NCBI GenBank assembly: GCA_002104945.1
Contig: MCFH01000037.1
Span: forward strand, 356,501 to 420,500
Length of the DNA stretch: 64,000 bases
Reading direction: 5' to 3'
DNA from: Piromyces finnis
Taxonomy: Eukaryota > Neocallimastigomycota > Neocallimastigomycetes > Neocallimastigales > Neocallimastigaceae
Below, piece by piece: positions 34,681-43,846 of this stretch; position 1 is the stretch's first letter, and each line of letters starts with the position of its first letter. Below the pieces are notes generated by a model. The model was given only the letters and a program-made list of their open reading frames with translations. It made no database searches and was not told the DNA's origin. The translations under genes and the position numbers were made by a program.

Positions 34681-35387
34681 TGTTACGGTTCGAGGAATTT
34701 ACTTTTATTTATAAAATATTAATAAATTTATTAATACTCAAAAATAATATTAAAATGAAATAAGAAAAATTGTTTTATTAATAAAATTGTTTTATTAAGA
34801 TATTAATATAAAATTATAAAAATAAAATAAAAATAAAAATAAAAATATCTGTATATTCTCTAATTCTTATAATATACACCTTTTTATACTTTTTGTAAAA
34901 AATTAAGTAGTGTTAATTAAAAGAATTAGTCTTTAATTATTTACATTAATTTTAGTATTTAAATTACTTTTAAATGAATAATAAAATTACATTACTATTA
35001 TAATAAATATTTATACATATTATTAAATTGATTAACATACATTAAAAGTTTACTTTAAATATATTTAACTAAAGAATTTTACTATTTTACAGAAATATTA
35101 TTCATAATTTTAATTAATAAAAATTCATTAACTTGATAAATTAAACTAAAAGTTCAATAAACTATAATTTTCAATATATTATTATTACTAAATTAATTTT
35201 TAAGTTTAATAAAATAAAATTTAAGTTCAATAAAAATAATTATTAATAATTTTAAATATAATTTAAGTGTATACATTAATTTACAAATAAGAATATTGTA
35301 AAGTTTTCATATATTTAGGAACAATAATGGATTAGGTCATAATCATTAATTATGACAAGAATAACATTATTTGTTGGTTCCTTAACA
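34681..35387 (-). repeat. 3' LTR of element B
   Basis: 707 bp, starting TGTTACGG and ending CCTTAACA on the plus strand (terminal inverted repeat TGTTA/TAACA). It appears identical to 41870-42576. Confidence 0.95.
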
Positions 35388-35400
35388 AGTGCCCCCACGA
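35388..35400 (-). promoter_or_regulatory. Polypurine tract of element B
   Basis: On the minus strand, TCGTGGGGGCACT directly precedes the 3' LTR. The G-run is in the expected place for the plus-strand primer, although the tract is short and not pure purine. Confidence 0.65.
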
Positions 35401-35410
35401 AGACTCTTGC

Positions 35411-38400
35411 TTACGCAAAAGCAGAGTTAAACTTTACAATGTTCTTAAGATGAACATTTCGGTTCATCTGAATTCCAGTGGATATATCAGCTAAAGTAAC
35501 CGTATTGAATTGTTTCTTGACAACTTTGAGTGGTCCAACGAAATAAGGCTCTAACTTCGTTCGATTAAAATTTCTAACTAATACTAGATCACCGATATGG
35601 ATATTTTTGCCCTTAGTCATACTTTGTTTTTCTTCCCTTCTAGTAGCCCAGTATTTATTCGCATTTTTAATATTTTCACAAGCTTCCAACGTCCACCTGT
35701 AATGATTAATAAACTTCTCAAGTAAGATTTCATCCGAAGACTGATTAATACCCTTAGTAGGTCTGGCGGCAATATCAAAGGGTTGCTGATCTTCTCTTCC
35801 ATAAACCAATTCAAAGCTAGAATGGTTTGTGACAGTATTTTTAGTAGTTCTGAGCGCCCAAAGAGCAGAAGGCAAAACTTCATCCCAATCCTTGTTTTCT
35901 GTTCCAAGCAGTCTTAGAAGCTTTCCAATTTCTCTGTTTCTATTTTCAGTCAAACCATTACTTTCAGGATGATAAGTTGAGACAAACTTGACATAGACAT
36001 CATATAAGTCCAGGAAAACTTTGGTCATATCTGAGGTAAATTGGACACCGTTATCGGTTGTAATGACTTGTGGTACTCCATGCCGAGAGAAAACATTGAT
36101 TAAAAATTTTATGACATCCTTTGAAGTGATATTTTCGGTGGGTTCTGCTTCGACCCATTTTGTGAAATGATCCACTGCAACTATAATATATTGGTTATTG
36201 TTACGAGTTTTTACCAATGGACCAATGATATCTAAACCCAGATGAGTGAAAGGAGCTTCAACCTCAGTTGGAAGATTTTCCGTAGGTTCTGGATATGGTT
36301 GAGGGCGATTAAGTTGGCATTTTTCACATTTGGCTACAACTCTTCGAATATCATTAACCATGTCGTTCCAATAATAGCTTTTTCTCAGACGTTGATAAGT
36401 TTTATAATATCCTTCATGTCCAATGTTATGAGCTTCCAAAATCAATTTCAGCTTTTCATTGGTTTCCGTGATCAGTTTTCGATAATTCCTTCCATCAATA
36501 AAGTAATCCACCCCATCTATTTTGGTGAACTTTTCTTCAACAAATTCTTTAATTACCTTAGATAGCATGGTTTCTTCTATACCTTTATTAATTTTAGTAG
36601 CTAACACTTCCTTATCTTTGTCATTTCTCATTCGAGACAGTGCATCTGCTACAACATTCTTTTTACCTTGTTCATAACGAATATCAACTCCTAGCATACT
36701 AGCTGTTAAACACCATCTTGTTTGTCTTGCATTGTTTGGCTCCTTATTTTTAAATAATCCAATTAATGGTTTATGATCAGTATAGACGATAGTCTTGAAT
36801 GGACTTCCCATTATATAAGGCTTTAATTTAGTAATGCAGTAAAATAAGGCAGTCCCTTCCAAGTCAGTAATTCCATAATTTTTTTCTGCTTTCGTCAGAC
36901 TTCGGCTAATATAATGAATTGGATGTTCAATATCGGTACCTTCCTTTTGTAATAATACTCCTCCGATTCCTTCATACGATGCATCTGTTCGGATTATAAA
37001 TTCTTTCTCAAAATCAGGGAATTTCAGAATAGGCGCATTAATTAACTTTTCTTTCAATATAATAAAACTCTCTTGTTGTTCATTACACCATTTGAAAGGA
37101 ACACCTTTTCTAAGCAGCTTACACAAGGGAGCAGTAAGTTTAGCATAATTAGGAATAAAATCTCTATAATATCCAATTGAACCTAGGAATGATCTTAATT
37201 CATGGATATTCGAAGGAGGTTTCCAATTTTTTATAGCTTGGATTTTGTTATCTAATGGTTTAAGACCTTCTGTAGTTAAACGATGGCCTAACACGTCAAC
37301 TTCAGTTTGCATAAAATGACATTTTTCAATATTGATTTTTAGTTTGTTTTCCCGGAAAATTGCTAAAACTTGATTTATATGTTCAATATGTTCTTCAATA
37401 CTCTTTGAATAGATCAGAATATCATCAATGAAGTTATAAACACACTTTCCAATTAACGGAAACAGAATCCGATTCATCTCCCTCTGAAATGTAGCGGGTG
37501 CTCCAGTGAGACCAAAAGGCATAACCTTGAATTGGTAATTTCCAAACTTAGTTGTAAAACTTGTCAATTCAACGCTTTCTTCATCCATAAGGATTTGATG
37601 ATAGCCGGAATATAAGTCCATAGTAGTGAATATAGTTGCACCATGTAAACTATCAAATATCTCATCTATAAAAGGAATTGAATAGGCATCCTTTTCAGAC
37701 AAATCATTAACTCTTCGATAGTCCACGCACATTCTCCATTTCCCATTATGCTTCGGGACCAAAACCACCGGAGAAGACCATTCCGAGTACGATGGCTCAA
37801 TTAGCTTTTTATTAATCAATTTAGACAATTCTTCCTTAAGTATATCAGATTTGAACTTGGCTAACCTATATGATCTTTGTTTAATTGGCTTTGCTCCTGG
37901 CTTTAAATTAATCTTATGGGGAGTTAAATTCGAAGGTGTTAGTTCTTCAGAAGAAGTAGCAATAATTTCAATATTCTCTTCCAATATCCGAACAATTTGT
38001 TCTCGATACTTTTCATTAAGAGTCTCAGTAAAATTTTTATTGTGAATATATTCTGAAGGTGGTAAACCTTCAATATTTTTCAAATCACTTTTAAAATCTT
38101 CATCACCGACTCTACGTATCATACACATAATCTTTTCTTCATCATCATATTTGTTATTAATTGGAGCAATATCTTCAATAAATCCATTTGAATTAAATCT
38201 GCAAAGACTATAGCGAAGTGGGTGGATAAATAAGTTGTTATCCATTTGGGTTTTCAAATTAATTAACATATCATAAAAGGGGTCTTCTTTATCCACCACT
38301 CTAAAATCAGCAGTGATTGTAAGATCATTTATCTGGACCGGTACTCTAATAATTATACCTTCCGAATAGTCATCATTTTTAGTAGCTAAACGTATTCTTC

Positions 38401-39466
38401 CACAACTCAATCCAATAGATTCATATTGATGGGGAAGTTTATCTAAATATTTTTTTGTTATAATACTTAAGTTGCTACAGGAATCAACTAATAATTTACC
38501 TGGTACCCCATCAACCGTTGCATCTACCATAGCGATATCTTCTTCTGATACTTCTTTACTTTTGCTTACATACGAATGATCTACATTATTTACTAATACC
38601 GAAGTAGCATTAAAATTCTCCAGAGCTCCCACAATTTTTGTGTTGTTCTTTTCCAGTTTAAGACCTTGTGACACTTGCGTTCGTAACTTTGGAGCCGAGT
38701 TAAGTAATTGACCAAAAGTAATATTGCATTTTGTTTCGTTAAGATCTTTAACTACATTATATTCTTCCGTATCTGCTATCATTTGAATATTTCTAGCAGT
38801 TTTCTTAACCTTCGATTCTGCAGGTTTTTCTTTCTTTTGCTTTTTCATTAATTTATTTAGAGTTGAATTAGAAGTAGATTTGGTTGATTCACTTGTGTTA
38901 TCTTTCTCTACCACCTTAGCACCTTTCTTATCTGTAATTGCAGATAACATTTCTTCTTCATCATAGTCGATAATAATAGGATCTTCCTTAGAACTTGCCA
39001 ATTCATTCTTTTCTTCTTCCTTTTGTTCACTACTACTAGCACGCTCTTTATCCCGAAGTTTTCTTTCTTTTAGTTTTTGTTCTCTGATATTCGGTTGAGC
39101 AATAATAGAAGGATGCAGTTGCTTAGGAGAAACATCTATTGGTATATTTTCTAATTCTTGTGCTTTACGTTTCCTAAGAGCAGGTGTAAGAATAGGTCTA
39201 GGATCATTTTTCAAGTTTTTGTGAAGTCGTTTTTCTTTATTATCATCTTGTTCTTTGCTTATTTTATCCAACTTCCTTTTATTAGCACATACAAAGAACT
39301 GTTCATTAATATCAGTATCTTCAAAGTCACTTTCGATTTCTTCATCATATTCTTCTTTCGACCAATCACTCTGGCTTGTTGTTTCTTCACTTGGCATTGA
39401 CTGATACTGAGCTGAAGCTATTTTATTGACGATGGGAGTGCTTCTTCTCCCACTTAATGATTTAAA
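35411..39466 (-). CDS. Element B Pol: protease, reverse transcriptase, RNase H, integrase
   Basis: The frame is entered from gag by -1 slippage at 39460-39466. It also contains an ATG at 39397, from which 1328 residues can be numbered. A charged N-terminal region is followed by a retropepsin-like domain near 290-390 whose active site reads VDSCSN (D305-S306-C307), not DTG/DSG. The reverse transcriptase follows, with MPFGLTGAPATFQ and the catalytic FIDD (656-659). RNase H has RTDASYEG, the DLEGTA acid, YTDHKPL and VADALSR. Integrase has an HHCC zinc site (AHNIGHEG... C1024-x2-C1027), LDIIGP, TTDNGVQF (D1115) and the PESNGLTEN glutamate. It ends with a GPY/F-type motif (LEPYFVGPLKVV). No chromodomain is present. 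All frames are open. Confidence 0.93.
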   Translation of the reverse strand, partial: FKSLSGRRSTPIVNKIASAQYQSMPSEETTSQSDWSKEEYDEEIESDFEDTDINEQFFVCANKRKLDKISKEQDDNKEKRLHKNLKNDPRPILTPALRKRKAQELENIPIDVSPKQLHPSIIAQPNIREQKLKERKLRDKERASSSEQKEEEKNELASSKEDPIIIDYDEEEMLSAITDKKGAKVVEKDNTSESTKSTSNSTLNKLMKKQKKEKPAESKVKKTARNIQMIADTEEYNVVKDLNETKCNITFGQLLNSAPKLRTQVSQGLKLEKNNTKIVGALENFNATSVLVNNVDHSYVSKSKEVSEEDIAMVDATVDGVPGKLLVDSCSNLSIITKKYLDKLPHQYESIGLSCGRIRLATKNDDYSEGIIIRVPVQINDLTITADFRVVDKEDPFYDMLINLKTQMDNNLFIHPLRYSLCRFNSNGFIEDIAPINNKYDDEEKIMCMIRRVGDEDFKSDLKNIEGLPPSEYIHNKNFTETLNEKYREQIVRILEENIEIIATSSEELTPSNLTPHKINLKPGAKPIKQRSYRLAKFKSDILKEELSKLINKKLIEPSYSEWSSPVVLVPKHNGKWRMCVDYRRVNDLSEKDAYSIPFIDEIFDSLHGATIFTTMDLYSGYHQILMDEESVELTSFTTKFGNYQFKVMPFGLTGAPATFQREMNRILFPLIGKCVYNFIDDILIYSKSIEEHIEHINQVLAIFRENKLKINIEKCHFMQTEVDVLGHRLTTEGLKPLDNKIQAIKNWKPPSNIHELRSFLGSIGYYRDFIPNYAKLTAPLCKLLRKGVPFKWCNEQQESFIILKEKLINAPILKFPDFEKEFIIRTDASYEGIGGVLLQKEGTDIEHPIHYISRSLTKAEKNYGITDLEGTALFYCITKLKPYIMGSPFKTIVYTDHKPLIGLFKNKEPNNARQTRWCLTASMLGVDIRYEQGKKNVVADALSRMRNDKDKEVLATKINKGIEETMLSKVIKEFVEEKFTKIDGVDYFIDGRNYRKLITETNEKLKLILEAHNIGHEGYYKTYQRLRKSYYWNDMVNDIRRVVAKCEKCQLNRPQPYPEPTENLPTEVEAPFTHLGLDIIGPLVKTRNNNQYIIVAVDHFTKWVEAEPTENITSKDVIKFLINVFSRHGVPQVITTDNGVQFTSDMTKVFLDLYDVYVKFVSTYHPESNGLTENRNREIGKLLRLLGTENKDWDEVLPSALWALRTTKNTVTNHSSFELVYGREDQQPFDIAARPTKGINQSSDEILLEKFINHYRWTLEACENIKNANKYWATRREEKQSMTKGKNIHIGDLVLVRNFNRTKLEPYFVGPLKVVKKQFNTVTLADISTGIQMNRNVHLKNIVKFNSAFA
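39433..39466 (-). promoter_or_regulatory. -1 programmed frameshift signal, gag/pol of element B
   Basis: The gag frame reads CAT TTA AAT CAT TAA, so the heptamer T TTA AAT (39460-39466) lies one codon before the gag stop. A 7-nt spacer (CATTAAG) leads to a hairpin, TGGGAG (39452-39447) with CTCCCA (39438-39433), and an 8-nt loop (AAGAAGCA). The -1 frame has a stop just upstream of the heptamer and is open from there into pol, so slippage must happen at this site. Confidence 0.87.
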
Positions 39467-40335
39467 TGATTATCATAATAACGCTTCTTGTTTCCTTCAA
39501 TAATGGCTTGAAGTTTTGGGCAATTTTGTTGATAATGACCAGGTTCACTACAGAAGAAACAAGCTTTAATAGTTAAATTCTTCATTTTCTTGACTAGGTT
39601 ATTCATTTCATCATCTTTATTAGGCTTTTTGGCTTCAGTAAAAGAAACTTTTCTCTTGTATGGTTGAAAATTATTATAACTTTTGGTTATTGCAGTAGTC
39701 GTTGGTAGATTACCATCATTATCTATTCTAGTAGATAACCTATCTACCTTCTCAGCTATCTTAAAGGCCTTTTCTAGAGTGATATCATCTTTTAAAGATA
39801 CTTTTCTCCATGCTTCTTTATTATTTTGTAAAGAATCTGCATAATCTAACACACTAATCTGCTTCTTCTTTTTCTTATCCAACTTTAAATATAAAGATCT
39901 ATATCTTCTATTGAAATCTTTAACTGATTCATTTCTTCTTATACGTAGTCTTCTTAGTTCCCGTAATAACATACTTTGATCTTCTTTTAACCCATAAAAT
40001 GTTTCAAGGGCATTGATAATTTTCCCAAGTGAGGGATAATCTTCTTCATTAGATTCATTTTTCTGATTCTCTTCTTCATTTTCACTTTCATATTCATCTT
40101 CACTATCACTGTCTTTATCTTCCAACTCTTGGATTACCTTTCTTGGTTCACCCTTAGAAGTAAGCACACATGCCATGTAAATTTTCTTGGCACTAGTGAT
40201 ATCTTGAAGTTCAATCCATAAACTTATTTCAGAAGCCCAGGATCTTATGTCCAAATTATCTTTGGAAAGTTTTTCTATATCCTTGAGTTCCTTCTTCAAC
40301 TCCTTGAAATCTATCCTTGTAGTAGAATTGCTCAT
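39454..40335 (-). CDS. Element B Gag with CCHC zinc knuckle
   Basis: 293 residues from the ATG at 40335 (MSNSTTRIDF...). The same frame is open further upstream to about 40395, but only with non-ATG starts. A capsid-like helical region with an inserted acidic Asp/Glu tract (about 90-120) and the Retrotrans_gag-type LRRLRIRRNESVKDFNRRYR stretch precede one CCHC knuckle (CFFCSEPGHYQQNC). Gag should form particles and package element RNA. It ends at the frameshift signal. Confidence 0.88.
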   Translation of the reverse strand: MSNSTTRIDFKELKKELKDIEKLSKDNLDIRSWASEISLWIELQDITSAKKIYMACVLTSKGEPRKVIQELEDKDSDSEDEYESENEEENQKNESNEEDYPSLGKIINALETFYGLKEDQSMLLRELRRLRIRRNESVKDFNRRYRSLYLKLDKKKKKQISVLDYADSLQNNKEAWRKVSLKDDITLEKAFKIAEKVDRLSTRIDNDGNLPTTTAITKSYNNFQPYKRKVSFTEAKKPNKDDEMNNLVKKMKNLTIKACFFCSEPGHYQQNCPKLQAIIEGNKKRYYDNHLNH

Positions 40336-41844
40336 TTTCTTGTATTTTCCTTGACCGAATTTATTGCAGTACAAGATGACACAGTATAGACTCAAAAATA
40401 CCTTTGATAGTCTAAAAAAAAATTATAAGTTCGAAATTCCTTTATCGACCACTTATTAGTTGTAACCAAGCTCGAAATTCCTTTATCGACCACTTGACAG
40501 AATGAGATACAAATAATCTAGCACAGCACGTACTACCAATTATTTATTTAAATTTTTAGTATCACTCCTTACTATCTTAGTTCAGTCAGAAAAGATGAAA
40601 TTATTACTTTTGTTTTCTGTTTTTCTTATAGTTAATTATTATTTGTTTTCAATTTACTAGCAAGAATTTTAATTTAATATTGTTATTACTGATTCAAGTT
40701 ACCGACCAAATTATATATAATAGACTATTAACTAAGAGTCTTTCGTCCAATGGTAAATGTTGCCGTCACCTTATTCACACGATCTAAGTTCCGTCACGTG
40801 CTTCAGGATCTTTCTACCACCCCTAGTATACCTCTGTTGATTAGTTAATAATGCTTGTCTATGCTGATATAACTTGTTTAACTTAAAACAGTAAGAAAAG
40901 AATATTTCAATTAGCAATATTAAATTACTCGAAGAGAATCAACAAAAAGAATAGATATATATATCTATATTTTTTTTTTTTTTTTTTTTTAATTAATTAT
41001 TTTTTAAAAACTTATTTCTTTTTATAAAAATATAAGCCAACCTATATAATGTTAAACCATCAAGTATTATAGGTTGTGTAATTCTAAGTGAAAATCCCTC
41101 GTAGCTCTTTGATGATAAGCCACAAATATACCCGATGGTTAATATTAAATATAATTTAATAAAAGGAAGTAACGTAATTAATTTCTTTATTATCACTAAC
41201 TTAATTAGCGGAAAGAAAATAATTGATTATCTTCCCCAATTATCAGGTATAATTGAACACCAAAGTATTACGTACAGCAGTTTAACTTGCCACGCTAAGG
41301 GTCACTTTCGAATTATTTATTTATATTTTAAAAAGAATAATTTTTAAAAATCGTTCAATTAAAAAAAAATATTTTTTTTTTTTTTTAAAAAAAATTATAA
41401 ATACTAAAATAATATTTAATTTATTAAAAATTTGAATTACAATAATAAGTATAGTAGAACAGCATTTCACAGCAATTTTCCAATACTTATTTAGGGTGCT
41501 TAAGTAGTTCACAATTGCCCAGCTTACCGTATTACCAGTGTCATGTAGCAATTATGCGAGGCACTTCTATTTCTCTAGCAAAATAGAAAGGTTCAGCGCT
41601 TTCCAGTATCCTACTGTGAAAGATAAACTAGACCTAAAAACTTAACCACTAATTCCTAAATAAGTACTGCTTCTAAAGCGTACTAATTCAGTTCTACTAA
41701 AATATTATACCTTAAAGCTTCAACAGTAATATAAATATTACCTATAACTTTGAAGGGTAATAAATTTTAAGAAATTTATATAATATTTTAGTAATATTTT
41801 AATATTACTTTATCCTATGTATTAATAATTTTTATTAATATTAT
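40336..41844 (-). other. Long 5' leader of element B
   Basis: About 1.5 kb between the primer-binding site and gag with no conserved ORF. It has a poly-T run at about 40971-40990, a duplicated 24-mer (40431-40454 and 40472-40495), and a less AT-rich stretch (about 41460-41700). It may carry packaging or translation signals in the RNA; that is inference from position. Confidence 0.55.
40431..40495 (-). repeat. Duplicated 24-mer in the leader of element B
   Basis: The plus-strand 24-mer that begins tcgaaattcctttatc and ends gaccactt occurs twice, exactly, at 40431-40454 and 40472-40495, about 100-160 bp upstream of the gag start. Exact short repeats at such a position could bind protein or fold with each other. 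Confidence 0.85.
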
Positions 41845-41862
41845 TCCCCGATATCTCCACCA
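41845..41862 (-). promoter_or_regulatory. Primer-binding site of element B, matches tRNA-Ala(UGC)
   Basis: The plus strand here reads TCCCCGATATCTCCACCA. The first 15 bases are identical to 42648-42662, the 3' end of the tRNA-Ala gene, and the last three are the CCA added after transcription: 18 of 18 matched. On the minus strand this is TGGTGGAGATATCGGGGA, 7 nt inside the 5' LTR, the right place and polarity for the minus-strand DNA primer. Confidence 0.95.
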
Positions 41863-41869
41863 ATTTTTA

Positions 41870-42576
41870 TGTTACGGTTCGAGGAATTTACTTTTATTTA
41901 TAAAATATTAATAAATTTATTAATACTCAAAAATAATATTAAAATGAAATAAGAAAAATTGTTTTATTAATAAAATTGTTTTATTAAGATATTAATATAA
42001 AATTATAAAAATAAAATAAAAATAAAAATAAAAATATCTGTATATTCTCTAATTCTTATAATATACACCTTTTTATACTTTTTGTAAAAAATTAAGTAGT
42101 GTTAATTAAAAGAATTAGTCTTTAATTATTTACATTAATTTTAGTATTTAAATTACTTTTAAATGAATAATAAAATTACATTACTATTATAATAAATATT
42201 TATACATATTATTAAATTGATTAACATACATTAAAAGTTTACTTTAAATATATTTAACTAAAGAATTTTACTATTTTACAGAAATATTATTCATAATTTT
42301 AATTAATAAAAATTCATTAACTTGATAAATTAAACTAAAAGTTCAATAAACTATAATTTTCAATATATTATTATTACTAAATTAATTTTTAAGTTTAATA
42401 AAATAAAATTTAAGTTCAATAAAAATAATTATTAATAATTTTAAATATAATTTAAGTGTATACATTAATTTACAAATAAGAATATTGTAAAGTTTTCATA
42501 TATTTAGGAACAATAATGGATTAGGTCATAATCATTAATTATGACAAGAATAACATTATTTGTTGGTTCCTTAACA
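41870..42576 (-). repeat. 5' LTR of element B
   Basis: 707 bp, apparently identical to 34681-35387. Its outer end is 14 bp from the first base of the tRNA-Ala gene. Confidence 0.95.
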
Positions 42577-42590
42577 AAAAAAGTGTAGCT

Positions 42591-42662
42591 GGGGATATAA
42601 CTCAGTGGTAGAGTGCTTGCTTTGCATGCAAGAAGCCTCGGGTTCGATCCCCGATATCTCCA
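42591..42662 (+). tRNA. trnA-UGC: tRNA-Ala (anticodon TGC)
   Basis: A 72-nt cloverleaf folds fully: acceptor GGGGATA/TATCTCC, D-arm ACTC-loop-GAGT, anticodon arm CTTGC-TTTGCAT-GCAAG with anticodon TGC at 42623-42625, and T-arm TCGGG-TTCGATC-CCCGA, with discriminator A. The acceptor stem carries G3:U70, the main identity element for alanyl-tRNA synthetase, which confirms the assignment. There is no intron and no encoded CCA, so it is a nuclear-type gene. Internal A and B boxes (TAACTCAGTGG and GGTTCGATCC) are intact. Confidence 0.97.
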
Positions 42663-42663
42663 A

Positions 42664-42668
42664 TTTTT
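42664..42668 (+). terminator. RNA polymerase III terminator of tRNA-Ala
   Basis: TTTTT begins 2 nt after the tRNA 3' end, the usual Pol III stop signal. Confidence 0.85.
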
Positions 42669-43846
42669 GAAGTGCTTTTACAAAAACTTAATGTAGAAAA
42701 ATTAATATAATTAATTTTTTTGAAACACTACTACAAAAAAAAAAAAAAAAAAAAAAAAAAACAACTAATTATTATTAAAATGAAAATATTAATAACATAT
42801 TTAATTAAAATTCAAAATAAAACAAAAAATGATATCTATTCATTTTTAAAAATACTTTATAATCAATAATTTTATATGCTTAATATTTAATAATATATAT
42901 ACATAAAAGTCTATATATATAAATTACTTTTTTTTTTTTTAAAGAAGTATACAAAATATTAAAATATAACCCAACAAAAAATATTAATTTTTAGTATTTC
43001 TTCATTTTCTTTTAATATTATAAGCAAGTTTTTCAAATTTTATTTATATATATATATATAAATATATATATAGGTATGTTAATTAAAATAGTAGAAAAAG
43101 AAGTATACAAAATTTATAAAAAGATTAAACATTAAAAAATTATATATATTATTCAATAAAATGTATTATATTTACTTAATAATTGGATTAAAATAATAAA
43201 AAAAAAAGTTTCCTGCAAAAAAAAATAAAGGTTATAAAAGATGTTTTTAATATGAAAAATGTTGCATTTCTTTAATTATATTAGATGGTATATTTAAAGA
43301 AAGAGAGCATTTTTTCTTAAAAACATATATATAAATATATATATATTTACTTTTATTTCCCCTTTTATTCTTTTTCTTTTTTCTCATCCTTTTCCCTTTT
43401 TGTATTTTGTAAATTTAAAAATTAAAAAGATATATATTATTTTAAAAAAAAAAAAAAAAGGTATCATTAATGTTTAAAAAAAATCTAAAAAAATCTATAC
43501 ACACTATTTATAATTAATCTTATGATATCAATTTTTCTATGACAATTTTTTAAAAAAAATTATACCCATAGATTGAATGTAATTGAAAGTTTATGAGTTT
43601 TGTTTGGTTTGAAAACAAAAAGGTTGGGAAAACCTGTTATTTTCATCTCTATATATTCAGTTTCTTCTATAAATAGCTCGTAAATATATATAAATGAAAT
43701 CTATTTATTTAATGAAATCTTTAAAATAAATTAAAATAATTTATTTTAAAATGATTTCTCTATATTAATTTGATAGAAATTTTTTATTATTTGTTGTTGG
43801 GTTATTAAAAATTGAAAAATTTCCTATTTCTTTCCCTTTGTATTAA
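42669..43846. other. AT-rich intergenic region
   Basis: Lies between the tRNA gene and the 3' end of the forkhead gene. Contains an A-run (about 42736-42761) and TA-rich palindromic stretches. No gene seen. Confidence 0.6.

Larger units (their letters stand above)
34681..42576 (-). mobile_element. LTR retrotransposon B (Ty3/gypsy type), complete and recent
   Basis: A 7,896-bp element on the minus strand, with 707-bp LTRs that I could not tell apart by eye, flanked by AAAA on both sides (34677-34680 and within 42577-42582). The order PBS, leader, gag, frameshift signal, PR-RT-RH-IN and PPT is complete. RT-RNaseH-IN order places it in the Ty3/gypsy group. It lies 14 nt upstream of the mature 5' end of a tRNA-Ala gene. 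Confidence 0.95.

Noticed and set aside
40993-41551. Three short open frames in the leader of element B
   Set aside because: They overlap on both strands, have chance composition, and lie in the retrotransposon leader, where RNA signals are more likely than proteins.
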